From: Pseudomonas mandelii
GTDB taxonomy: Bacteria; Pseudomonadota; Gammaproteobacteria; Pseudomonadales; Pseudomonadaceae
Reading direction: 5' to 3'
Length of the DNA: 64,000 nt
Assembly: GCF_006438925.1 (NCBI RefSeq)
Contig: NZ_RCZA01000008.1
Span: 249,126 to 313,125 of the forward strand
This document shows positions 42,007 through 50,146 of this stretch, piece by piece; positions within the stretch are counted from its first letter, which is position 1; the number at the start of each line of letters is the position of its first letter. The translations under genes were made by a program, and so were the position numbers. The notes under the pieces were generated by a model. It saw only the letters and a program-made list of their open reading frames with translations, had not been told where the DNA came from and made no database searches.

Positions 42007-42384
42007 CTAGAGCATCAGCTTGACGATGGATTCGTTCGGATCGCGGGTCTTTCCGGCGGCTTTGAGTTCGGCAAGATAATCGTTCCAGAGATCCTCTTGT
42101 CGCACGCCCAGCTGGTACAGATATTCCCAGGTGAACAGGCCGCTGTCGTGGCCGTCGTCGAAGGTCAACTTCAGTGCGTACTGACCGGCCGGTTCGACCT
42201 TGGTCAGGCCTACGCCGATCTTGCCAAATTGCAGGATAGGTTTGCCGTGGCCCTGGACCTCGGCGGAAGGAGAGTGCACGCGCAGGAACTCGGCGGGCAG
42301 GTGATGTTCCTCGCCGGACGCATATTTCAGCGACAGGGTTTTCGAGGCTTTGTGCAGTTTGATGTCGGTGGGGAGTTGGGTCAT
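42007..42384 (-). CDS. DUF971 (GBBH-like N-terminal domain) protein
   Basis: 125-residue single-domain protein of the DUF971/gamma-butyrobetaine hydroxylase-like N-terminal family. Conserved features are LPAEFLRVHSPSAEVQGHG, VGLTKVEPAGQYALKLTFDDGHDSG (in part) and FTWEYLYQLG. The domain is found alone in many bacteria and has been linked to iron-sulfur or metal handling, but its role here is unknown. It lies between hslU and phaC1 in the same order as in P. aeruginosa. Confidence 0.88.
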   Translation of the reverse strand: MTQLPTDIKLHKASKTLSLKYASGEEHHLPAEFLRVHSPSAEVQGHGKPILQFGKIGVGLTKVEPAGQYALKLTFDDGHDSGLFTWEYLYQLGVRQEDLWNDYLAELKAAGKTRDPNESIVKLML

Positions 42385-42412
42385 GACAGGTCATCCGTCT
42401 TGGTGGAGCACC

Positions 42413-42500
42413 CTGTAGGAGCTGCCGAAGGCTGCGATCTTTTGATCTTGTTTTTTTCAAGGAAAAATCAAAAGATCGCAGCCTGCGGCAGCTCCTACAG
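42413..42500. repeat. REP pair, AGGAGCTGCCGAAGGCTGCGATC type
   Basis: Arms CTGTAGGAGCTGCCGAAGGC... (42413 on) and ...GCCTGCGGCAGCTCCTACAG (to 42500) with extra GATCTTTTGATC pairing inside. Between hslU and the DUF971 gene. Confidence 0.9.
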
Positions 42501-42513
42501 GGGAACAGGTGAC

Positions 42514-43860
42514 CTACAGGATATAACGGGACAGGTCTTCGTTCTGCGCCAATTCGCCCAAGTGGCTGTTGACGTAATCGGCGTCGATCAGGATCGCCTT
42601 TTCGTCGTGGGCGCTGGCCAGGTCACCGGCGCTGAACGACACCTCTTCAAGCAGACGCTCAAGGAGCGTGTGCAGGCGACGGGCACCGATGTTCTCGGTC
42701 TTCTCGTTGACCTGCCAGGCGATCTCGGCAATACGCTTGATGCCGTCCGGCAGGAATTCGATCACCAGGCCTTCGGTCTTCAGCAGGGCGCAATACTGCT
42801 CGGTGAGCGACGCGTGCGGCTCGCTGAGAATGCGTTCGAAATCTTCAGGCGTCAGCGCCTTGAGTTCGACACGAATCGGCAGGCGACCTTGCAGCTCAGG
42901 CACCAGATCGCTCGGTTTGCTCAGGTGGAACGCGCCGGACGCGATGAACAGGATGTGGTCAGTCTTGACCATGCCCAGTTTGGTGTTGACGGTGCAGCCT
43001 TCGATCAGCGGCAGCAGGTCGCGCTGTACGCCTTCGCGGGACACGTCGACGCCACCGGTGTTGCCGCGCTTGGCGACCTTGTCGATTTCGTCGATGAACA
43101 CGATGCCGTGCTGCTCGACCGCTTCCAGCGCCTTGGCCTTCAACTCTTCTTCGTTGACCAGGCGACCGGCTTCTTCGTCGCGCACCAGTTTCAGCGCTTC
43201 CTTGACCTTGACCTTGATCTTGCGGCTCTTGCGTTTGCCCTTGCCCATGTTGGCGAACAGGCTCTGCAACTGGTTGGTCATCTCTTCCATGCCCGGCGGC
43301 GCGGAGATATCGACACCGGTCACTTCGGCGACTTCGATTTCGATCTCTTTGTCATCCAGCTGACCTTCGCGCAGGCGCTTGCGGAACAGCTGACGGGTGT
43401 TGGAGTCGGCCGACGGTGCGGCGTCGTCGTTGCTGAAGCCCATGCGTGCCGGTGGCAGCAGGGCGTCGAGGATGCGTTCTTCGGCGGCGTCTTCGGCGCG
43501 GTGGCGAACCTTGGTCATTTCCTGTTCGCGCAGCAGCTTGATCGCTGCGTCGGCCAGGTCACGAATGATCGATTCAACATCGCGGCCGACATAGCCGACT
43601 TCGGTGAACTTGGTCGCTTCGACCTTGATGAACGGCGCGTTGGCCAGTTTGGCCAGACGACGAGCAATCTCGGTTTTACCGACACCGGTCGGACCGATCA
43701 TCAGGATGTTCTTTGGGGTCACTTCAACGCGCAGCTCTTCAGGCAGCTGCATCCGGCGCCAGCGGTTACGCAGCGCGATGGCGACGGCGCGCTTGGCATC
43801 GTCCTGGCCGATGATATGGCGATTGAGTTCGTGGACGATTTCACGGGGAGTCATGGACAT
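42514..43860 (-). CDS. hslU: HslUV protease ATPase subunit HslU
   Basis: 448-residue AAA+ unfoldase that feeds proteins to HslV. The start is ATG 43860 (MSMTPREIVHELNRHIIGQDD); an internal ATG two codons later is possible. Walker A is MIGPTGVGKTEIARRLA, Walker B GIVFIDEIDKVAKR, sensor and C-terminal DLSRYIL tail (which docks into HslV) are present. An Asn/Asp-rich I-domain insert lies near residues 115-225. It is 55 nt after hslV and in the same operon. Confidence 0.97.
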   Translation of the reverse strand: MSMTPREIVHELNRHIIGQDDAKRAVAIALRNRWRRMQLPEELRVEVTPKNILMIGPTGVGKTEIARRLAKLANAPFIKVEATKFTEVGYVGRDVESIIRDLADAAIKLLREQEMTKVRHRAEDAAEERILDALLPPARMGFSNDDAAPSADSNTRQLFRKRLREGQLDDKEIEIEVAEVTGVDISAPPGMEEMTNQLQSLFANMGKGKRKSRKIKVKVKEALKLVRDEEAGRLVNEEELKAKALEAVEQHGIVFIDEIDKVAKRGNTGGVDVSREGVQRDLLPLIEGCTVNTKLGMVKTDHILFIASGAFHLSKPSDLVPELQGRLPIRVELKALTPEDFERILSEPHASLTEQYCALLKTEGLVIEFLPDGIKRIAEIAWQVNEKTENIGARRLHTLLERLLEEVSFSAGDLASAHDEKAILIDADYVNSHLGELAQNEDLSRYIL

Positions 43861-43915
43861 AGTAATTGGCGGTCCTCAGGTAAAAGTGAGCCGTGGCGTA
43901 GTGGCCAAAACAGGC

Positions 43916-44446
43916 TTACTCAGCGAGGTCCTGCTCCTCAATGGTGAAGGTGTGGTTGGTGAATACACAGATGTCGCCGGCGATGCCGAGGGCGGTTTCG
44001 ACGATTTCCCGGGCCGACAGGTCGGTTTTCTTCAGCAGCGCGCTGGCGGCGGCCTGGGCGTAACCGCCGCCGGAACCCATGGCGATCAGACCTTCTTCAG
44101 GTTCGACCACGTCGCCGTTGCCGGTGATGATCAGAGAGGCGTCTTTGTTGGCGACCGCGAGCATGGCCTCGAGGCGGCTGAGGGAGCGGTCAGTGCGCCA
44201 TTCTTTGGCGAGTTCGACAGCGGCGCGAACCAGGTGGCCCTGATGTTTCTCAAGCTGGCCTTCGAAACGCTCGAAGAGGGTGAAGGCGTCAGCGGTGGCC
44301 CCGGCAAAACCGGCGATCACCTGGCCGTGGTACAGGCGGCGAACTTTCTTCGCGTTGCCTTTCATCACGGTATTGCCGAGAGAAACCTGGCCGTCGCCGC
44401 CCATGACGACTTTGCCGTGGCGGCGAACTGAAACGATGGTGGTCAA
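43916..44446 (-). CDS. hslV: HslUV protease peptidase subunit HslV
   Basis: 176-residue proteasome-beta-like threonine peptidase. The start is TTG at 44446: it is the only start that places the catalytic Thr directly after the initiator (M-TTIVSVRRHGKVVMGGDGQ), and GGAGA precedes it at good distance. GNTVMKGNAKKVRRL and the GSGGGYAQAAASAL segment are family signatures. It forms a dodecamer capped by HslU hexamers and is a heat-shock protease in other bacteria. Confidence 0.96.
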   Translation of the reverse strand: MTTIVSVRRHGKVVMGGDGQVSLGNTVMKGNAKKVRRLYHGQVIAGFAGATADAFTLFERFEGQLEKHQGHLVRAAVELAKEWRTDRSLSRLEAMLAVANKDASLIITGNGDVVEPEEGLIAMGSGGGYAQAAASALLKKTDLSAREIVETALGIAGDICVFTNHTFTIEEQDLAE

Positions 44447-44557
44447 GGGAGAGTCTCCACGCAGCGGGGCGAAAATGCCTTATGCCAACTCATATGGGGG
44501 TGGTGGAGCGTATTTCAACTGTAGGAAGGGAGAGGGGACGAGCGGTGCGAGGCGAGA

Positions 44558-44662
44558 AGGAGCTGCCGAAGGCTGCGATCTTTTGATCTTGCTCTTGATG
44601 ATGGGTAAGACGGAACACCCTGCAAACCTTGAAAAGATCGCAGCCTGCGGCAGCTCCTACAG
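44558..44662. repeat. REP pair, AGGAGCTGCCGAAGGCTGCGATC type
   Basis: Arms AGGAGCTGCCGAAGGCTGCG... (44558 on) and ...CGCAGCCTGCGGCAGCTCCT (to 44662), about 40 nt apart, in the 253-nt gap before hslV. A third partial copy (CTGCGGGAGCTGCGG) follows at about 44676. Confidence 0.88.
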
Positions 44663-44699
44663 GATTCGTGTCTCCTGCGGGAGCTGCGGTGGCAGAGGG

Positions 44700-45404
44700 T
44701 TAGCGGCTTTGGCGTTGTTGTAACAACAAATTGCTGAACCCGCTGCCGGCCAGTTGTTTCTGGGCGGTGGTCAGTTGCTCGCGGTTGCTGAACGGTCCGA
44801 CCAATACCCGATACCAGGTTTCGTCCTTCACGGTGCCGGATTCAACTGCCACAGCCTGACCGAGCAGGATGATCTGGGCCCGAACCTTGTCTGCATCAGC
44901 CTCCTTGCGGAACGAGCCGGCCTGCAGGAAGAACTTGGTCACTGGCGCCGCTTTGGACACCGGTGGGGCTGGCGGCGGGGTAATCCCGGCCAGTGCGGCC
45001 TGAGCCCGCGCGGTATCGATCTTCGCCGCTTGCTCTGGTGTGACCGGCGTTGTCGGAATGGCCGGCACTTGTGGCGTCGGCAGGGTTTTCTCCGGCACGG
45101 CATCCGGCGGCACGATCACTTCCGATTCCGGCAGCAACGTGTAGAAGTCGTACTTCGGCTTCACCGGTTGCGTCGGGCTCGGCGGGGTCTTGTTGGCCTC
45201 GACGATCTTGGCTTTCTGCTGCTCGATCTTCTCGCGCTTGACGCTCTCGCTGCCCTTGCCCGGTTCCAGCTTCATCAGGAACACAATAAACGCGCCGACC
45301 GTCAGGCCGATGGCCATCCACAGCCAGCCCGGGATCGGTTGCTTTGCAGGAGCTTGGTAACGGCTGGCGCCACGCTTGGGTGCTGGTTTTTTCTTGGCAG
45401 CCAA
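44700..45404 (-). CDS. SPOR-domain membrane protein (FtsN-like)
   Basis: 234-residue bitopic protein. The start is TTG 45404 (MAAKKKPAPKRGASRYQAP), 1 nt after the argS stop, with GGAG in the argS end. A Lys/Arg-rich cytosolic tail, one membrane helix (WLWMAIGLTVGAFIVFLM), a Pro/Lys-rich linker and a C-terminal SPOR domain (FFLQAGSFRKEADADKVRAQ, then WYRVLVGPFSNREQL) give the FtsN layout. SPOR binds denuded peptidoglycan at the septum, so a role in division is likely. Distribution downstream of argS is common in Pseudomonas. Confidence 0.88.
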   Translation of the reverse strand: MAAKKKPAPKRGASRYQAPAKQPIPGWLWMAIGLTVGAFIVFLMKLEPGKGSESVKREKIEQQKAKIVEANKTPPSPTQPVKPKYDFYTLLPESEVIVPPDAVPEKTLPTPQVPAIPTTPVTPEQAAKIDTARAQAALAGITPPPAPPVSKAAPVTKFFLQAGSFRKEADADKVRAQIILLGQAVAVESGTVKDETWYRVLVGPFSNREQLTTAQKQLAGSGFSNLLLQQRQSR

Positions 45405-45405
45405 C

Positions 45406-47142
45406 TTACATACGCTCCAGAGTTTCCAGACCCAAGAGTTCCAGGCCTTGCTTGAGAGTGCGACCGGTCAGCGCGGCGAGGCGCAGACGGCTCTGCATTT
45501 GCGCCGGGGTGTCGGCACCGAGGATCGGGCAGTTCTCGTAGAAGCTGGAGAACAGGCCGGCGACATCGTACAGGTAGGTGCACAGGATGTGCGGCGTGCC
45601 TTTGTCGGAAACGTTGTTCAGCACTTCGCCGAACTGCGCGAGCTTCGCCGCCAATTCGTGTTCGTGCGTGGCTTCGAGGACGATCTGGCCTTCGACTTCG
45701 CTGAAGTCCTTGCCGAGTTTGCGGAACACGCCGGCCACGCGGGTGTAGGCGTACAGCAGGTACGGCGCAGTGTTGCCTTCGAAATTCAGCATCAGGTCAA
45801 AGTTGAAGCTGTAGTCGCTGGTGCGGTGCTTGGACAGGTCGGCGTATTTCACCGCGCCAATGCCCACGACCTTGGCGATGTTGCGCAGTTCGTCTTCGGC
45901 AAGTGTAGGGTTCTTGTCCTTCACCAGGGTGTAGGCGCGTTCCTGAGCTTCGGTCAGCAGGTCGATCAGCTTCACGGTGCCGCCGTCACGGGTCTTGAAC
46001 GGACGGCCATCGGCGCCGTTCATGGTGCCGAAGCCCATGTGTTCCATTTCCATCGGGTGCGTCACGAAACCGGCCAGGCGCGCGACCTGGAACACTTGCT
46101 GGAAGTGCAGGGCCTGACGCTGGTCGACGAAGTACAGCGCGCGATCAGCCTTCAGCTTGCCGCTACGATAACGCACGGCCGCCAGGTCGGTGGTGGCGTA
46201 GAGGTAACCGCCGTCAGCCTTGACGATGATCACCGGCAGCGGGTCGCCGTCGGCGTTCTTGAACTCGTCGAGGAACACGCACTGGGCGCCGTTGCTCTCG
46301 ACCAGCAGGCCAGCGGCCTTGAGGTCGTTGACTACGTTGATCAGGTCGTCGTTGTAGGCGCTTTCGCCCATCACGTCGGCCATGGTCAGTTTGACGTTCA
46401 GCAGTTCGTAGATTTTCTGGCAGTGCGACAGCGAGATGTCCTTGAACTTGGTCCACAGCGCCAGGCAGTCCGGGTCGCCGGCTTGCAGCTTGACCACCAG
46501 GCCACGGGCGCGATCTGCGAACTCTTCGGATTCGTCGAAGCGCTGTTTGGCTGCACGGTAGAAGTTTTCCAGGTCCGACAACTCGTCGCTGGTGATCGGG
46601 TTTTCCTGCAGATACGCCATCAGCATGCCGAACTGGGTGCCCCAGTCGCCGACGTGGTTCTGACGGATCACTTCGTCGCCGAGGAATTCCAGTACGCGCG
46701 CCACGCCGTCGCCGATGATGGTCGAGCGCAAGTGGCCGACGTGCATCTCTTTGGCCAGGTTCGGTGCCGACAGGTCGACGACAGTGCGCTGCACCGGACC
46801 CGCCTTGCGCACGCCGATGTGGGCATCGGCCAGGGCGGCGTCCAGGCGAGTGGCCAGGGCCTGGGTGTTCTGGAAGAAGTTCAGGAAGCCGGGGCCGGCG
46901 ATTTCGGTCTTGGTGACGTTTTCGTCAGCCGGCAGCGCGGCGATGATTTTCTCTGCCAGGTCGCGCGGCTTCATGCCGGCCGGTTTGGCCAGCATCATGG
47001 CGATGTTGCTGGCGAAGTCGCCGTGAGTCTTGTCACGGGAGTTTTCCACCTGGATCGCCGGCGACAGGCCTTCAGGCAACACACCTTCGTTGACGAGTTG
47101 GGTGATGGCTTGTTGGATCAGCTGGCGAATGGTGTCTTTCAT
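45406..47142 (-). CDS. argS: Arginyl-tRNA synthetase
   Basis: 578-residue class I aminoacyl-tRNA synthetase. The start is ATG 47142 (MKDTIRQLIQQAITQLVNEG) with AGAGAACACC upstream; the extra seven residues of the longest frame are not needed. The HIGH-type signature is SAPNLAKEMHVGHLRSTIIGD, and the N-terminal tRNA-binding Add-1 domain covers about residues 1-110. The C-terminal anticodon-binding domain ends QGLELLGLETLERM. It lacks a canonical KMSK, as is usual for bacterial ArgRS. Confidence 0.98.
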   Translation of the reverse strand: MKDTIRQLIQQAITQLVNEGVLPEGLSPAIQVENSRDKTHGDFASNIAMMLAKPAGMKPRDLAEKIIAALPADENVTKTEIAGPGFLNFFQNTQALATRLDAALADAHIGVRKAGPVQRTVVDLSAPNLAKEMHVGHLRSTIIGDGVARVLEFLGDEVIRQNHVGDWGTQFGMLMAYLQENPITSDELSDLENFYRAAKQRFDESEEFADRARGLVVKLQAGDPDCLALWTKFKDISLSHCQKIYELLNVKLTMADVMGESAYNDDLINVVNDLKAAGLLVESNGAQCVFLDEFKNADGDPLPVIIVKADGGYLYATTDLAAVRYRSGKLKADRALYFVDQRQALHFQQVFQVARLAGFVTHPMEMEHMGFGTMNGADGRPFKTRDGGTVKLIDLLTEAQERAYTLVKDKNPTLAEDELRNIAKVVGIGAVKYADLSKHRTSDYSFNFDLMLNFEGNTAPYLLYAYTRVAGVFRKLGKDFSEVEGQIVLEATHEHELAAKLAQFGEVLNNVSDKGTPHILCTYLYDVAGLFSSFYENCPILGADTPAQMQSRLRLAALTGRTLKQGLELLGLETLERM

Positions 47143-47276
47143 GGTGTTCTCTTTCGACCGCAAGCGCGGCGGCGCCTGGATGCGCTAGTGGAAAAACTGG
47201 GCATTATCCGTTGCGAAGACGGGCTTGCCAACTATAGCGGGCAGGTTATGGATATGTGGTGACTAATCAACCACCT

Positions 47277-47346
47277 TCGCGAGCAGGCTCGCTCCCACAT
47301 TGACCTGGTGAGCGCCGCAGATCCCCTGTGGGAGCGAGCCGGCTCC
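47277..47346. repeat. REP pair with truncated right arm
   Basis: Left arm TTCGCGAGCAGGCTCGCTCCCA (from 47277) and right arm CTGTGGGAGCGAGCCGGCTCCGG (to about 47346), in which the inner part has diverged. It lies between argS and priA. Confidence 0.85.
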
Positions 47347-47377
47347 GGGCGGCGTTCCGACGAAAGCGATCTTCCAA

Positions 47378-49597
47378 TCAATACAAATCGACCGGGTCCA
47401 CATCCAGCGACCAGCGCACCGCCCGCCCACTCGGCATCTGCTCCAACACCAGCAGCCAGCTGCTTAATAGTCGATGCAGCGGCGCCCGGGCCGTCGCTTG
47501 CAGCAACAACTGCGCACGATAACGCCCGGCCCGGCGCTCCATCGGCGCCGGCACCGGCCCTAGCAGTTCAATCCCGGTCAGGTTCTGTTCGGCCAGCAAA
47601 CGCTCGGCCTCGCTGCACGCCTCATCAAGAAAGCCTTCAGCTTGCCCCGGTTTGTGCGCTTCGGCCCGCAGCAGCGCCAAGTGCGCAAACGGCGGTAGGC
47701 CCGCCGAGCGACGTTCGCTCAACGCCTGTTCGGCAAAGGCGAAATAGCCCTGTTCAGTCAATTGCACCAGCAGCGGATGGTCGGCCAGGTGCGTCTGGAT
47801 GATCACTTTGCCCGGCTCTTCAGCCCGGCCCGCGCGCCCGGCAACCTGGACGATCAGCTGCGCCATGCGCTCGCTGGCGCGGAAGTCGCCGGAAAACAGC
47901 CCGCCGTCGGCATCGAGAATCGACACCAGCGTCACCCGTGGAAAGTGGTGCCCTTTGGCAAGCATTTGCGTGCCGACCAGAATGCAGGGCTGGCCCTTCT
48001 GAATGGTCGCGAACAGCTGATTCATGGCGTCTTTACGCGAAGTGCTATCGCGGTCGACCCGCAGCACCGGGACGTCTGGAAACAAAATCCCCAATCGTTC
48101 TTCGGCGCGCTCGGTGCCGGCACCGACTGGTCGCAAATCGACCTTGCCGCACTTCGGGCAATGTCGAGGGACGCGTTCGACGTAGCCGCAATGGTGGCAG
48201 CGCAGTTCGCCGGAGCGCTGGTGCACGGTCATGCGCGCATCGCAGCGCTGACACTCGGACATCCAGCCGCAGTCGTGACACAGCAAGGTCGGCGCAAAAC
48301 CGCGACGGTTGAGGAACACCAACACTTGTTGCCCAGCGGCCAGCGTCTGGCCGATGGCCTGCTGCATCGGCCCGGAAATGCCGCTGTCCAGTGGACGGCT
48401 TTTCACGTCCAGGCGCAGGAACCGCGGTTGTTTGGCGCCACCGGCACGCTCGTTCAAGCGTAAGAGTCCGTATCGACCGGTGTAGGCGTTGTGCAGGCTT
48501 TCCAGCGAAGGCGTGGCGGAGCCGAGGACAATCGGGATGTTTTCCTGGCGTGCGCGCACCAATGCCAGGTCGCGGGCGTGATAGCGCAGGCCTTCCTGCT
48601 GTTTATAGGAACCGTCGTGCTCTTCATCGATGATGATCAGGCCGGGGTTCTTCATCGGCGTGAACAGCGCGGAACGGGTGCCGATAATAATGTCGGCGTC
48701 ACCGTCCCGGGCGGCGAGCCAGGCTTCGAGGCGCTCGCGATCGTTGACCGCCGAGTGGATCAGCGCGATGCGTGCATTGAAGCGCTGCTCGAAGCGCGCC
48801 AGGGTCTGCGGGCCGAGGTTGATCTCCGGGATCAGTACCAGCGCTTGCTTGCCAGCCTCGAGCGTTTCGCGGATCAGCTGCAAATAGACTTCGGTCTTGC
48901 CGCTGCCGGTGACGCCAGCCAGCAGGAACGCGTGATAACTGTCGAACCCTGCGCGAATCGCCTCATAGGCCGCACGCTGCTCCGGGTTGAGCGGCAATTC
49001 CGGCTGCGCCAGCCAGTGTTCGTGGCGGGCGTCGGGGGCGTGCTTGCGGATTTCGACTTGCACCAGATCCTTGGCCAGCAGCAAATCCAGGCTGTCCTTG
49101 CTCAGCATCAGTTTGCTCAACAACTGATGGGCGACGCCATGGGGATGTTGGGCCAGGGTCGCGAGGGCCTCCCGTTGACGCGGGGCGCGAGCGATGCGCG
49201 GGTCATCAAGGCTGGCGCCGGGCGCGGCGGACCAGAAGCGCTCCTGCCGTGCTTCGGCCAGTTCGCCTTGTCGCAACAGTACCGGTAGCGCCCAGCTCAA
49301 AGTGTCGCCGAGGCTGTGCTGGTAATACTGAGACGTCCACAGGCACAGTTTGAATAGCGCTGGTGGCAGGGGCGGCGTGGCATCGAGCAGGGCCAGGGCC
49401 GGCTTGAGCTTTTCTACCGGCACTTCGCTGTGATCGGTCACCTCCACCAGAATCCCGATCATCTCCCGTCGGCCGAACGGTACCCGCAGGCGCATGCCCG
49501 GCTGCAACTGGGCACGCAGGATCCCGGCCGGAGCACGGTAATCGAACAGGCGGCGCAGAGGCGAAGGCAGGGCGAGGCGCAAAATGGCGTCGGGCAC
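47378..49597 (-). CDS. priA: Primosomal replication protein PriA
   Basis: 739-residue helicase that restarts stalled replication forks. The start is GTG 49597 (MPDAILRLALPSPLRRLFDYR); the frame continues upstream only through REP-derived sequence. Walker A is AGVTGSGKTEVYL, the DEAH-type box IIDEEHDGSYKQ, and a zinc-binding block CHDCGWMSECQRCDARM, with CHHCGYVERVPRHCPKCG following, holds eight cysteines. Helicase motif V/VI is in GTQMLAKGHHFPRVTLV. The length equals that of other Pseudomonas PriA. Confidence 0.97.
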   Translation of the reverse strand: MPDAILRLALPSPLRRLFDYRAPAGILRAQLQPGMRLRVPFGRREMIGILVEVTDHSEVPVEKLKPALALLDATPPLPPALFKLCLWTSQYYQHSLGDTLSWALPVLLRQGELAEARQERFWSAAPGASLDDPRIARAPRQREALATLAQHPHGVAHQLLSKLMLSKDSLDLLLAKDLVQVEIRKHAPDARHEHWLAQPELPLNPEQRAAYEAIRAGFDSYHAFLLAGVTGSGKTEVYLQLIRETLEAGKQALVLIPEINLGPQTLARFEQRFNARIALIHSAVNDRERLEAWLAARDGDADIIIGTRSALFTPMKNPGLIIIDEEHDGSYKQQEGLRYHARDLALVRARQENIPIVLGSATPSLESLHNAYTGRYGLLRLNERAGGAKQPRFLRLDVKSRPLDSGISGPMQQAIGQTLAAGQQVLVFLNRRGFAPTLLCHDCGWMSECQRCDARMTVHQRSGELRCHHCGYVERVPRHCPKCGKVDLRPVGAGTERAEERLGILFPDVPVLRVDRDSTSRKDAMNQLFATIQKGQPCILVGTQMLAKGHHFPRVTLVSILDADGGLFSGDFRASERMAQLIVQVAGRAGRAEEPGKVIIQTHLADHPLLVQLTEQGYFAFAEQALSERRSAGLPPFAHLALLRAEAHKPGQAEGFLDEACSEAERLLAEQNLTGIELLGPVPAPMERRAGRYRAQLLLQATARAPLHRLLSSWLLVLEQMPSGRAVRWSLDVDPVDLY

Positions 49598-49642
49598 GCG
49601 GGGGGATCTCGATAAACAGGAAATAAACAGCGGGGATGCCAC

Positions 49643-49734
49643 CTGTGGGAGCGAGCCTGCTCGCGAAGAGGGCATATCAGTCAGCACTCACGTCATCTGA
49701 TACACCGCTTTCGCGAGCAGGCTCGCTCCCACAG
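49643..49734. repeat. REP pair, GTGGGAGCGAGCCTGCTCGCGA type
   Basis: Perfect arms CTGTGGGAGCGAGCCTGCTC... and ...GAGCAGGCTCGCTCCCACAG with a loop of about 45 nt, in the priA-rpmE divergent gap. Confidence 0.92.
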
Positions 49735-49785
49735 GGAGTATGCTTTGGGCCGGGAGCCTAGCAGACGACTGGTGTAAGCGACAGC

Positions 49786-49813
49786 TTGCGTGATTGCAAA
49801 GGTCTGGTAGAAT
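49786..49813 (+). promoter_or_regulatory. Probable sigma-70 promoter of rpmE
   Basis: TTGCGT (49786-49791), 16-nt spacer, TAGAAT (49808-49813), about 70 nt before the rpmE start. The boxes are good but not perfect; the position fits a ribosomal-protein leader. Confidence 0.55.
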
Positions 49814-49883
49814 CCGCGGCCTAATTATGTGCGGTATTCAACAATAGTGTTGAGTGGCGGCACACTAGCCTGAGGAATACACC

Positions 49884-50114
49884 ATGAAAGCCGATATCCA
49901 TCCAGCGTACGAAACCATCGAAGTAACTTGCAGCTGCGGCAACAAGTTCGAAACTCGTTCGAACCTGTGCAAGCCACTGGGTACTGACGTATGCAACGAG
50001 TGCCACCCGTTCTACACCGGTAAGCAGAAGACTCTGGATACTGGCGGCCGTGTACAGCGCTTCGCAGACCGTTTCGGTGCTTTCGGCAAGAAAGCTCCTG
50101 CTGCTGCAGAGTAA
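49884..50114 (+). CDS. rpmE: 50S ribosomal protein L31
   Basis: 76-residue ribosomal protein of the zinc-binding (C+) type: Cys16, Cys18, Cys37 and Cys40 form the site (VTCSCGN and DVCNECHPFYTG). It starts MKADIHPAYETIEVTCSCGN after TGAGGAAT. The Ala-rich C-terminus (GKKAPAAAE) is typical of Pseudomonas. C+ L31 is used under zinc sufficiency, with a Cys-less paralogue expected elsewhere. A terminator-like hairpin follows within the start of the next gene. Confidence 0.98.
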   Translation: MKADIHPAYETIEVTCSCGNKFETRSNLCKPLGTDVCNECHPFYTGKQKTLDTGGRVQRFADRFGAFGKKAPAAAE

Positions 50115-50146
50115 GGTTGCAAAGCCCCATGGGCTTTACCTTGCTG

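Noticed and set aside
45376..47262. 628-codon open frame opposite argS
   Set aside because: Antisense shadow of argS; no ribosome site or recognisable family.
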